Positions 1-7,380 of a stretch of 12,500 nucleotides of DNA are shown piece by piece. Within the stretch, counting starts at the first letter, position 1, and every line of letters starts with the position of its first letter. Both the position numbers and the translations under genes were made by a program. The notes under the pieces are model-generated. The model was given only the letters and a program-made list of their open reading frames with translations, did not search any database and had not been told where the DNA came from. Source of the stretch: Chromera velia (Eukaryota > Sar > Chromeraceae); the NCBI GenBank assembly GCA_018398765.1, contig JAHBMJ010001521.1, positions 15,001 to 27,500 of the forward strand, written 5' to 3'.

Positions 1-732
1 GGTATTCAAAAAAAGAAGAGAAGAGGAGTTTTTTTTTTTTGCCTGTAATAAAGTACCTTCCTTAGTGCCGCGAGTGAGAAAGGAAAGCGCTCTGCCTGCC
101 TGGATGTGTGTCAAAACAAAAGAGAGATGCAAACGCGCGTGCATGCGTACGCGAACATCAAGCAGAAATCGGAAAAGCGAATGCTTCCCGTCGCATTCGC
201 GATATCTGATGCCGCCCTCTTCTTCCTGTGTTTGTGAATGAGATCAAACGAAGAGACAGACAAAACTCCTCTCTGCATGTGCGTTGCCGTCGCTCCTCCC
301 ATTGTTTGCCCTCAGCATGTGTGTGTGCCTGGCGAAAGGTTTGCTGGAGGATGTCGTTGGATCGGAATAAGCACGTGAAGAGATGATGAGATGAATGCAT
401 TCCCCCTCACTCCTGTCTACCCTGCCGTTTGGATGGATGAATGACGATTGTGAGCTGGAAAGTCAGAGTGTACTTAGCAGCCGGTCTGGTCGTCTGTAAG
501 CTTGCTTTACGTCTGTCTCTTTTTCCTTGCTTCCTTCCTTGTCTGCCCACTGCTTGAAGAGAGAACAGACACGCTTCCTTTGTTCCATTTTGCTTAGAAA
601 GTGGAAGGGAGGGATTTTCTTTTTGGGGCCAGAAACTGCTTTTCTTCTTTGGTTTCTTTCTCTTTTTTTCTGCCGTTGGAAGGAAGTCGGGACAAGATTG
701 CGTGACTGCATTTTTTTTTTGCGTTTTGACAG
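1..732. other. Left flank, no firm exon; probably intron or 5' sequence
   Basis: No convincing coding exon is visible. The stretch has T runs near 30-40 and 650-720, a GCATGC at 141-146, and a possible acceptor (tttgccctcag, ending at 315) followed by about 60 bases that are open in two frames. That candidate has no strong donor, so it is not called. The last 30 bases, a T run followed by gcgttttgacag, form the acceptor of the first exon called below. If the + gene starts upstream of the window, this is intronic. Confidence 0.4.
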
Positions 733-1006
733 CAGCAAGACCGACATGCAAGCATCAGAACAGAGCAACGTTGGTGAGTGCCCGGGCGCTCTTTCTTACC
801 CTTCGCTGGGAACAGTTTTTTGCTTTCGTTTCTTTTCCCCTCGCTGGTGTTGACAGAAGAGCGCAGAGACAGCATGAACCATGCAGCAAAGAAAAGTACA
901 AAGTGTAATTCTCCCACGGTGTGAAAATTCTGGACAGACAAATTGACAAACAGACATGCAGAACAGAAATTGCGTCGTTAATGAACACTCACCCCCCCAC
1001 ACAAAG
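733..1006 (+). CDS. Exons 733-773, 857-895, 967-1006 of the + gene
   Basis: The first exon follows a T run and ttttgacag and ends at a near-consensus donor, TTG|GTGAGT. The second follows a long pyrimidine tract and gttgacag at 856 and ends at AAAA|GTACAA. Of the three possible frames through the first two exons, two hit a stop at or just after the junction. Only the frame starting SKTDMQASEQ and continuing EERRDSMNHA stays open. The third exon ends at a good donor, AAAG|GTAACG (1006/1007), but its acceptor at 966 lacks a pyrimidine tract and is the weakest of the three. Confidence 0.4.
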
Positions 1007-4000
1007 GTAACGAAATTGTTCCGGAACGAACTCTCGCATACGCTCGTACGAAGGAAGAAAGACGGGTATTGAGCTTCTTCGCCGTCTGTTTATTTTTCCT
1101 GTCCCCAACCGGTTCTTTTGAACTCGCCCTGCTTGTCTGTCTAGAGATCAAGTGGAGCGGAGGGGAGAAGAATTTTTTTCTTTTCACTCACTGCATGACC
1201 TCGTTCCTTTCCCCTCTCCTCACTCACTGGGCAAACAATCCGCCACCAGTACGACAGACCGACGACCGGCTTTGGAGGGTTTTCTGATTCTAACTCTTCA
1301 TGTTGTTTCTTCTTTCCTTCCATTTTGGAGGGCTCGTGTTTTCCCTTACTGTATCTTTCTTGTCGGGGTGGGAAGGAGAGTGAGAGAGACGGCTGGTTGC
1401 CTGTTTCTGCTTCGGAATGTGTCTGCGCTTTGACAAGAAATGCAGATGGTGGGATTGACCCTGTCTGTTGGTGGACGGGTGAATGCATGTGGAGGGTTTC
1501 CAGTATTGTCCGAATAAAATGACCTTTCTTCCTTTCTTGCTTCCAGCCAACCTGCAAACGGTTTCTCGCCCCTGACTGTGTGTGCGTGTTGTGCTCCCCT
1601 CATTACCTGTCTTTCTTCTTTTCCACTTGCCGGCATTCTTGCCCATAAAGTAACTGACCTCGCTTCACCCTCTCCTTCCCCTCCCTCCCCTTCTCCACCC
1701 CTGCCGGCAATTTCGTCGACACCCACATCGTTCGTTCGAATGTCGCCTCTCTCTTTCTACCATGCATGCCTGCATGCTTGACTGTGCCCGCACCCAATGT
1801 AATCTTCCTTCTCCTTCCCCTCAGAACATCGTCTGCTCCCCCTTCATGCGGCGTTTGTGCATGAGTGCACTCAGCATGAATGAATGAATGAATGCCACTC
1901 CCTTATGAATGCATGTTTTGGAAAGAGGAAAACATGAATGCATGTGGAATGAAGGGGCACACAGAGAAAGAAAAAGTGGGAGAAAGAACGTTGTGTATAG
2001 AAGGAGTGGAGGAAAGAAGAAAAGCAGGATTTCAAACGTTTAAGGCGGGTGGGTCAGCCGGAGTGCCTTTGAGCAAAGTGATGCTCAACTGCTCGCCTGT
2101 GCATATGGGTGTCTGTACCATATTGATGTTGATACTGCTGTGCATGCGTTCCTCCTCTTTCCGTTCTCGTCCAAATCAGTCCACGATCTTTCTTTGCCAC
2201 TCGGTCCCATATTATTTGCCTCTGGTTGCTGCACCTGACATTGCCTTCTTCCCTTCGTGAACTACCAACAGAGAAACAGAAACAGAGAAAAGAGGACAAT
2301 TTTCGGCCGGACGACAGGCTTGACAGCGAGCAGACAGACAGACTGTTTGACTTGCTGGTCACATGCGGCGCTCGGTTGTTTCGTTCCCTACCTGACCTTC
2401 CTTGCATCCTTGATCGTGAGGCTTTGCAGCCCCGCCTGTAGAAATTTTCCTATTGCTGTTCAGCTGCATGGATGGATGGATGGAAAGAAGAACTCGACCG
2501 TACGTTCACTCGCATGTCAACATTCTTTTCCTCTTCCGTCACCACCCCCCCCCTCTCTCTCCTGTCCTGTCTCAGCAAATTGTAGCACAAGTCTTGTAAC
2601 GCCAAATGAATCAATCTATGATTGGCAAAGTGAGAAAGCGATGAACGAATGGTCGCGTCAAGAACCAACATATCGAATGAATGAATGAATGAATGAATGA
2701 ATGAATGAACAAATGATCCATTGTCCCGCTGCTGCAAGATGACTCGACTGACACTGAAACGGGACAAACAAAAATCGCGCAATCAACGGAGAGAGAGAGG
2801 AACGCTCGATTCTTTCGTTGTTGTTTTTGTCTTCTTAATTGCTTGTCTCTTTCCCTCCTGTCTTTTGTCAGGCAGTCATTCACGTGGCGATGGACGGACG
2901 GAATGTTGGTTGAAGGAAGAAAGGATAGTTCCTTCATGCAGGGAGACGGCAGACAGGAAGGACTTTACAAGAGACAGGTGATGAAGTCTGGATGGATGGA
3001 GCGTCCGGGTGGATGAGTGTGCGATTTTCTTTTTCCTTCCATGGATGGGCTGTCTGTAGCTTTGTTGCTCTATGGTCCCCGTCGGCCTTTTCTTCGTCAC
3101 CTCGTGAGCGAGCTCTCCATCTGCCCTCTTCCATCGCTGAACGCTCATTATGATGAATAGATGGTTGGAGTGAGGGCTTTGGAAGGCGAAATCGGGGGTG
3201 GGGAGGAATAGTATTGGTCGGGTTGGCCTTTTTTCGCTGCTTCTCTTTCTTTCTGTCTGTCTTTCTTTTTCGGTTCTGTGCACCTCCCCTCTTTTTTTTC
3301 TCTCTCGGCATATTCTGAGGGGTGAGCTTCTTGAGGGTGAGAGAAAAGAAAGTTTCTTCTGAACTGACTTTTGGGTGTGTGATTTTTTTTCTGTCTTTCC
3401 TATTTATCCCCTTCTTTTCTTTTCACTTTGTGGTGGCTGTCTGTATCGAGAGCCATCTTTTCTGTCCGCCTTTCCTCTGTGCTTCTTCCTTGTATCTCCG
3501 CCTTCCTTCCTGTCTCTATGAAAAGTGCAGCACCGGAGCAACAGCAGCAAGACCACCGAGTGACACTGTCCGAACCTGACTGTACACACACCCGCCCACC
3601 AACACCAGCACCTCCCTGCCTCGTTGTCTGACTTCCTTCTACCGTTCCTTGCGGTTTTGTGTTTTTTGGTTTTGTGTGTCCCCCCAACTTGCCAGTTGGT
3701 CGTTTGTTTTGTATATGATCGAACCCCTTCTTGGCCTTTTGGCCATTCTTGCCTGCCTGTTTGTCTATGAGCATGCAGCCAGACAGACCTTTTGGTCCGT
3801 CTTTCCTGTGCCGGATTTGACTGTGCTTGATTTTCTTCCTTCGCTCCTCTCTTCTGTCTCTGTTTGTCCTGCACACTGCACTCTTTCCTTCATGCTCCTT
3901 CGTGCTCCTGCACTCCTGCCCGTTTCTATCCAGTTCCCTCTCCCTCTCTTCTTCCTCTCTGCCTGAATGACACCGGCCTTTTCAAGACCACAGCTGAGGG

Positions 4001-6549
4001 AGAGCTTGAGCTCAGTCAGGGGCGAAGTTGTGTCCCGCCCCTCGCTGTTGCCAGTCCACCTCCGTTCGTTCAAGTTCATGCAGGTCTGTTCCTTCCTTCC
4101 TCCCTTCCTTCCTTCTAGCCTTCCATGAGGTTCCATCCATTCCTGCAGGCCTGTCAAGGGAAGGTGTGTTGAGGGAGGGCATGTGGAGGCATGCAGCGCA
4201 AAGAGAAAAAGAGAGAGAGATCGAGGGGACGACTGTAAATAAAAGAACACAAAAGGAGAGCCAGCCTCTTTCTGAAAGACTGCAGATCTCCGTGGCTTTA
4301 AATCTACCCGACCGACTCCAGTGTGCCAACTTACCAGCTCTTTCTCGATCACTTTTTCCAGCAATGGATCTGAACTGCTTTCGGCCACCACACATCCTTC
4401 AAGATATTTTGAAACAAAGAAATGAGAGAGAAAGACACCGAGAGAAGTCGAGAGAGACTGCAGACCGACACGCGACTGTATGACTCTTTGAGTCAGTCAA
4501 CGAACCTGTTGCCGGTATGAAAGCACTGTTTCCTACAAAAGCAAAAAAACAAACCGAAAATGCAATCCAAGGGAGCGTCGATCGAGGCCGCTCTCTCTCC
4601 CTGTCTCAGTATCCATCCATCTGTCCCTCCCTCCAGCTGCATGTGGTCTCTCACCATCCTTTCTCTCGTTCGTTCGTTCCTTCCTGCAGTTTCCGTTCCA
4701 ACAGGTGTGGATGCCGTTTGGCAAAGAACAAAGGAATCAAAACAAAGAGAAAGCGGACAGAAAAAATGACCTAAAAGATTCCGGAAAAACCCCTAATAAA
4801 CTCCTCTGCGTGTTCCGACACCGGACTCCGTGCCATTCCTTCTCCTCTCCTTCGCCAGACTGACCAACCGGAAGGCATGCAGGTCGTGTCTCGTCTCGTC
4901 TCCGATGTGAAGAGAGAAAGAGAAAGAAAGATGCTGTGAATGAACCGAACCCATGTTGGCTTGCTCAGTGCGGTCGTGTGGGTGACTTGCCTGCCTTTCC
5001 TGCTTTTAAAAACGGTCTTTCTTTGAGTTTGCGTGTGCTCTTGGTGGAGACATTCAATTTCATCTTCTTTCATTGCTCTGTTGTTTGGTTGGTTGTGGAG
5101 GTCTGTTGACAGCAAGGCGACTGATGAGGACGATCTTGCTCGCATGAAGTGGAATGGTGCATGGAACGCCATGTTTGTTGCAATACGGCTGCTCCTGCTT
5201 TTCTTTCGACGCTGGAGCTGCCTTTCCTCTTTTGGTTTCTTGAAGAGCAAGGGAGGGAGGGAGGGATAGACAGCGGATGAGCCTGCGGGCTGGCCGCGGA
5301 GCTTTCGCGTTTCTTCTGTTTCCCTTTTGACAATCGTGGGTGCCTCTTTTTTTTTTTTTGAAGCGTCCTTGCGTCTTGGATTTATCCGACTTGTGTGTAG
5401 ACGGAATAGTGCTGAAGACCGAGTTTCCGTCCAAGCTGTCTGAAGGTGAAGAGTACCCACGAGAGTGTAAAGAAAAAGAGGTGATGCTACACGGAAGAAC
5501 GTTTGGATGGAAAAGAAAAGAGAAAGAGGTTCAAACTGCCTGACTTCACTTCCTTCGTTTCTGGTGCAGCAGCGTGTCAACGCGACCGTCTGCGACTGCA
5601 TGTGTCGGTGAAAAAGTAAGAAAACAAGAGAGAACTACAGAACTCTGCAAGTAAAGACATGCACCACGTAACGCGCTTTTTGATTTGATGGCTCGATCCA
5701 ACGCTCGATTGGCTGATCGATTCGCTCCAACCCATCCCCCTGATGCCTATCCTATGACGTGCGTGTCGGTCTTCCGCTATATTTAAGAAATGTAAAACGA
5801 GAATCCCTGCCTGTAGGTCTGTTTTGGTCTGGATCGCCTTGTGAGAAGGGGGAAGAGAGAGAGGAAAAAACGAGAGGAAGAGCAGAGGCCAAAAAAAGCA
5901 ACACCGCGTACCTCAGAATGTGAGTGATCGAGTCAGAGGGTCGTGCAGTGACGCTGACTGTCTGCCTTTCTGTGTTCGCAGACCAGCAAGCATTCGATCA
6001 GGCAGTGAGGGTGTCTTGTCGATCGGCAGCTCTGATGGGACTCAGTCTACTATACGGTCCCGGTCTGTGTGCTGTACAAAGAGAAATAAAGAAGGAAGGA
6101 AGTAGACAGGCGGTTCCGGTGGGCGCACTGATGCATGTGTGTATGCTGCCTCCTGTGCATACTGGCACACCGCATCTGCATGCAGGCTCAGTGAGTGTGC
6201 CTTCGGAAGGGGCACCAACGCTTTACTTGCAGGATGAACCGCTCATGCATGCACGCGTGCCAGAGACGCGGCCTCGCAACACAGCGATCGAGGGAGGAAG
6301 AGAATGATCGGAGCAACGAAACGCGACATGGAGTGGCTGTCTTCGTGTACGTCTCTCGCAAACTCCCCTTCCTTTGCATGGATGCAGAAGCCTCTGCCGT
6401 GGACTCCTGATGATCGATCATGCGCTCCTTTCAGGTTCCGAGGTTCGGCATGTAGGTGGGACGAGATCAAAAAAAAATGCACCTATGCAATTGGCACCAA
6501 TAGAAATGCGCGATTATCCCGTGTCGAAAGCTGGGTCAAAGCACAGTGA
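733..6549 (+). CDS. Multi-exon hypothetical protein gene (gene model, 5' end unresolved)
   Basis: The proposed exons are 733-773, 857-895, 967-1006, 1145-1248, 1547-1560, 1825-1864, 2272-2415, 2464-2499, 2576-2629, 2739-2816, 2872-2977, 3060-3103, 3161-3210, 3526-3567, 3987-4083, 4119-4477, 4690-4809, 4859-4906, 4969-5043, 5364-5445, 5570-5615, 5817-5840, 5982-6101, 6233-6346 and 6435-6549. Every junction keeps one open frame, and the sum (2032 nt plus two bases from a missing upstream exon) is 678 codons including the stop. The inferred protein is hydrophilic with Lys/Arg/Glu-rich stretches, and no domain is recognised. Many short exons are open in more than one frame, so phase closure is supportive but not decisive. 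The initiating ATG is not identified. The strongest parts are 2272-2629, 4119-5043 and 5364-5615. Confidence 0.35.
1145..1248 (+). CDS. Exon of the + gene after the 1144 acceptor
   Basis: The acceptor tgtctgtctag (ending at 1144) lies at the end of about 60 bases of T/C-rich sequence. The frame entered from the previous exon (phase 2) reads DQVERRGEEFF and stays open for more than 90 codons, to 1433. The chosen donor is CCA|GTACGA (1248/1249). Alternatives are GAGG|GTTTTC near 1280 and AGA|GTGAGA near 1380. The exon is therefore 104 nt or longer, and its end is uncertain. Confidence 0.35.
1547..1864 (+). CDS. Exons 1547-1560 and 1825-1864 of the + gene (low certainty)
   Basis: Two very good acceptors lie here: cctttcttgcttccag ending at 1546 and cttctccttcccctcag ending at 1824. 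The exon after the second reads NIVCSPFMRRLCM in phase 0. The first exon could be 14 nt long (donor ACG|GTTTCT), or about 100 nt in another frame with donor AAA|GTAACT near 1650. Donor choice for both is weak (1864|GTGCAC for the second). The acceptors are better supported than the exon ends. Confidence 0.3.
1876..1896 (+). repeat. Short (GAAT)n tract
   Basis: Four tandem TGAA/GAAT units follow the 1825 exon, immediately before an ATG at 1892. A longer tract of the same unit is at 2675-2709. Confidence 0.8.
1892..2260 (+). other. Complete 122-codon ORF, coding status uncertain
   Basis: This ATG-initiated frame sits between proposed exons. It has a charged Lys/Glu-rich first half (residues about 10-55) and one hydrophobic stretch near residues 70-85 that could be a membrane segment. 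It has no recognisable domain. In the gene model this region is an intron of about 400 nt. It could instead be a retained or alternative exon, a small separate gene, or a chance ORF. An AGCAAA|GTGATG potential donor lies inside it near 2078. Confidence 0.2.
2272..2415 (+). CDS. 144-nt exon of the + gene
   Basis: The acceptor ends at 2271 (cttcgtgaactaccaacag, behind a pyrimidine-rich stretch), and the donor is GATC|GTGAGG at 2415/2416, a strong match. The frame, entered in phase 1, codes for a polar segment with many charges (KQKQRKEDNFRPDDRLDSEQ) followed by a Leu-rich helix-like part (TDRLFDLLVTCGARLFRSLP). Uninterrupted, the same frame runs on to a TAG at 2439-2441. Another frame is also open here, so the assignment rests on phase with neighbouring exons. 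Confidence 0.45.
2464..2629 (+). CDS. Exons 2464-2499 and 2576-2629 of the + gene
   Basis: Both exons start and end in phase 1. The first follows cctattgctgttcag and ends at ACC|GTACGT. The second follows a very strong C/T tract and ctgtctcag ending at 2575, and ends at CAAA|GTGAGA (2629/2630), a near-consensus donor. The spliced peptides are AWMDGWKEELD and NCSTSLVTPNESIYDWQ. The intron between them is 76 nt and almost pure pyrimidine at its 3' end. Confidence 0.4.
2675..2709 (+). repeat. (GAAT)n microsatellite, about eight units
   Basis: This is an uninterrupted GAAT tetranucleotide array within the proposed intron 2630-2738. On the - strand it reads as a run of Ser-Phe-Ile-His codons, which explains a long spurious - frame here. 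Confidence 0.95.
2739..3103 (+). CDS. Exons 2739-2816, 2872-2977, 3060-3103 of the + gene
   Basis: The acceptors are cgctgctgcaag (ending 2738), cctgtcttttgtcag (ending 2871, excellent) and gggctgtctgtag (ending 3059, behind a T/C tract). The donors are TTTC|GTTGTT (2816, poor), ACAG|GTGATG (2977, good) and CCTC|GTGAGC (3103, good). The peptides begin DSTDTETGQTKIAQSTERER, SHSRGDGRTECWLKEERIV and FVALWSPSAFSSSP. The poor donor at 2816 is a weak point. An alternative is one unspliced exon from 2739 to 2977 in a different downstream frame, which is also open. Confidence 0.35.
3161..3567 (+). CDS. Exons 3161-3210 and 3526-3567 of the + gene (weak)
   Basis: These two short exons connect 3103 to 3987 with correct phase. 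They are the least certain part of the + model. The first has an acceptor with little pyrimidine (gatgaatag) and donor ATA|GTATTG. The second follows tctctatgaaaag and has donor ACT|GTCCGA in the frame reading CSTGATAARPPSDT. A second frame through the same segment (Gln-rich, ending at GACT|GTACAC, 3581) is equally open. The rest of 3211-3986 is mostly pyrimidine-rich intron-like DNA with no good exon. Confidence 0.2.
3987..4083 (+). CDS. 97-nt exon of the + gene
   Basis: The exon lies after about 100 bases of C/T-rich sequence ending ggccttttcaag (3986) and ends at a consensus-like donor, GCAG|GTCTGT (4083/4084). It enters in phase 0 and leaves in phase 1. The peptide TTAEGELELSQGRSCVPPLA continues to a Pro/Val-rich end. 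The downstream acceptor fits this phase with a long open exon. Confidence 0.45.
4084..4118 (+). repeat. CTTCC-rich pyrimidine tract acting as 3' splice site
   Basis: Tandem cttcc units run straight into tctag at 4118. The implied intron would be only 35 nt. That is unusually short, so the true donor may lie upstream, or the intron may be retained: an unspliced frame is also open from 4028 to 4483. Confidence 0.6.
4119..4477 (+). CDS. Longest exon of the + gene (359 nt)
   Basis: This gives 119 codons in frame with the preceding exon (phase 1). It has a basic/acidic helical-looking region (AAQREKEREIEGTTVNKRTQ), then a Leu/Pro segment containing MDLNCFRPPHILQDILKQRN, then an Arg/Glu-rich end. 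The chosen donor is CGACT|GTATGA (4477/4478), because the frame stops at 4481-4483. Internal sites (ACT|GTAAAT near 4237; acceptors at about 4285 and 4362) could split it without changing frame. Purine richness contrasts sharply with the flanking pyrimidine-rich introns, as expected of an exon. No family is recognised. Confidence 0.5.
4690..4809 (+). CDS. 120-nt exon of the + gene
   Basis: The acceptor gttcgttccttcctgcag ends at 4689 and is excellent. Phase 0 continues from the previous exon. The frame reads FPFQQVWMPFGKEQRNQNKE, then a Lys/Asp-rich region, and is open for 58 codons to 4863. It was easily missed because its first in-frame ATG leaves fewer than 60 codons. The donor TGC|GTGTTC at 4809/4810 joins in phase 0. 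CAG|GTGTGG near 4704 is an alternative donor that would make a 15-nt exon. Confidence 0.5.
4859..5043 (+). CDS. Exons 4859-4906 and 4969-5043 of the + gene
   Basis: The first exon follows ctcctctccttcgccag (very good) and reads TDQPEGMQVVSRLVSD to the donor GAT|GTGAAG. The second follows ttggcttgctcag and reads CGRVGDLPAFPAFKNGLSLS to TTG|GTGGAG. All junctions are phase 0. Other phase-0 donors (4882, CAG|GTCGTG; about 5098, GAG|GTCTGT) would shorten the first or lengthen the second without a frame change. Confidence 0.4.
5044..5363 (+). other. Intron-like interval with one rejected candidate exon
   Basis: This is the proposed intron between exons 5043 and 5364. It contains a possible acceptor at 5110 (ctgttgacag) followed by a 50-codon frame starting SKATDEDDLARMKWNGAWNA. 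That frame's phase fits neither neighbour and it has no good donor. A (GGGA)n tract lies at 5249-5267 and a 14-base T run precedes the 5363 acceptor. Confidence 0.35.
5364..5445 (+). CDS. 82-nt exon of the + gene
   Basis: A long T run and gaag form the acceptor (ending 5363), and the donor is GAAG|GTGAAG (5445/5446), close to consensus. The frame enters in phase 0 and leaves in phase 1, reading RPCVLDLSDLCVDGIVLKTE and then FPSKLSE. The composition is that of an ordinary folded-protein segment rather than low complexity. Confidence 0.5.
5570..5615 (+). CDS. 46-nt exon of the + gene
   Basis: The acceptor cttccttcgtttctggtgcag ends at 5569. The donor AAAAA|GTAAGA (5615/5616) is among the best in the window. 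Phase 1 in and phase 2 out gives ACQRDRLRLHVSVK. The frame stops at the TAA inside the donor if the intron is not removed. Confidence 0.5.
5817..5840 (+). CDS. 24-nt microexon of the + gene (possible)
   Basis: Acceptor ccctgcctgtag (5816) and strong donor CCTT|GTGAGA (5840/5841) enclose eight codons (SVLVWIA plus a split codon) in phase 2 on both sides. If the donor is not used, the frame ends at a TGA at once, giving an alternative short C-terminus. Confidence 0.35.
5982..6101 (+). CDS. 120-nt exon of the + gene
   Basis: The acceptor ctgcctttctgtgttcgcag ends at 5981. Phase 2 entry gives PASIRSGSEGVLSIGSSDGT and then a Ser/Arg-rich part. The donor GGAA|GTAGAC (6101/6102) is mediocre. Without it the frame stops at the TAG 6103-6105, a plausible alternative end of the gene. 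A second frame across the same bases (5924-6307, containing RSAALMGLSLLYGPG) is open for 127 codons and would need a phase-1 entry, so coding frame here is genuinely ambiguous. Confidence 0.4.
6233..6346 (+). CDS. Penultimate exon of the + gene
   Basis: The acceptor acgctttacttgcag ends at 6232 and the donor TTCGT|GTACGT is at 6346/6347. The frame (phase 2 in and out) begins MNRSCMHACQRRGLATQRSR and ends in a short hydrophobic GVAVF segment. A GCATGC motif at 6247-6252 lies inside it. The unspliced frame would stop at 6410. Confidence 0.35.
6435..6549 (+). CDS. Proposed terminal exon of the + gene
   Basis: The acceptor gcgctcctttcag ends at 6434. Phase 2 entry reads FRGSACRWDEIKKKCTYAIG and ends at the TGA 6547-6549. 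Phase 1 entry through the same acceptor gives a different 56-codon tail (SEVRHVGGTRSKKNAPMQLA...) ending at the TAG 6602-6604. Both contain the run of nine A (6470-6478), where a one-base error would swap them. The first fits the phase of the preceding exon. Confidence 0.4.
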
Positions 6550-7016
6550 GGAAGTAATGATACTGACAAAAAACGGAAGGAGACTCCAGAAAGCAAAACA
6601 CTAGGCAAAACAGGCATGCAGACTGAGAACCAGGCAGAAAGATCGACAATATATCATATCTGCAGTACATCATTGTGTCTAGCATTGTGTTCTGCATCAT
6701 TAAGACTGCAGGTCATCATCATGCATACGCCACCGATTGGAGTATATTTTATGTACGTATATTATATTAGTAAAAAGTTTTAGGCCCTGTACTATAGTTA
6801 AATACAAAAAGAAAGAAAAAAAAAGTTTTACTAGTTTTTTTAATTTTTTTATCCATTGAAAAACAGTTGTTTTTTATTCAGTTTTTTATATGCAACCTAG
6901 TATGCAACACTCTCTGCAACACTCATACCACACTTAAACAATACTTATTAAAAAGTTTTTTTAAATTTGTTTTTTTTTATCTAGTATAATCTAGTGCACC
7001 CTACAAAGAATTAAAT

Positions 7017-7180
7017 GAATGAATGAAGTTGGCTTTGCTAGAGTGGAACCATGCTCCCAGCAGCCCATGTTCATGCAAGAGATCGTCAATCACTCAACTC
7101 TAGAGATAAGGCTAAGCGCGAGATCCCCTGAAGTGCTCGCTTGGTGAGCTCACGAGCAGCATGCGCGTTGGAGGTGGAAA
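7017..7180. other. GC-normal insert with nested palindromes
   Basis: This segment sits between two AT-rich stretches. It contains the perfect 10-bp palindrome GTGAGCTCAC (7144-7153) and a TGCTCG/CGAGCA stem (7134-7139 with 7153-7158). A competing GCGAG/CTCGC pairing (7118-7122 with 7136-7140) is also present. No ORF, tRNA fold or known RNA was recognised. Confidence 0.4.
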
Positions 7181-7380
7181 ATTGCTAGAAAAATTGTTGG
7201 GAAACTAGTTGGGAAATTGATGGGAAATCTCAGGAAAATCTAGAGAAAAATTATAGTGAAATCCAAAGGAAATCCTATATAGAGAAATCCATGGAAAATT
7301 AATGGGAAATCTTATACGTAGGAAATTTGCCTCAAATTTCTAGTTTATGGGAAATCAACCAGATTTTTCTAAATTTCTCG
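7181..7380 (+). repeat. Degenerate array of GGAAATC-type units (left copy)
   Basis: Units such as GGGAAAT, GGAAATC and GGAAAAT recur every 10-20 bases (for example at about 7200, 7213, 7221, 7231, 7268, 7293, 7305, 7320 and 7349). The segment 7351-7375 is the reverse complement of 8279-8303 with one mismatch in 25. Further reverse-complement similarity extends leftwards, including tgaggcaaattt-like and cccattaattttc-like blocks. Confidence 0.75.

Noticed and set aside
2450-2937. - strand ORFs with repeated FIHSFIHS
   Set aside because: They are produced by translating the GAAT microsatellite at 2675-2709.
5111-5269. + strand candidate exon after ctgttgacag at 5110
   Set aside because: The peptide is plausible, but its entry phase does not fit the preceding exon, and no donor returns to the phase needed at 5364.
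4771-5601. Longest single ORF of the window, - strand, 276 codons
   Set aside because: Its composition follows the reverse complement of pyrimidine tracts (runs of KKKK, SLSLF, RRR), it has no domain, and it lies opposite several + strand exons with better splice signals. It is likely a chance open frame.
5776-5790. TATA-like ctatatttaag as a promoter
   Set aside because: It lies inside a proposed intron between well-phased exons, and coccidian promoters generally lack a defined TATA box.
7017-7180. tRNA or other known structured RNA gene
   Set aside because: The stems present do not form a cloverleaf, and there are no matching A-box and B-box elements at the right spacing.
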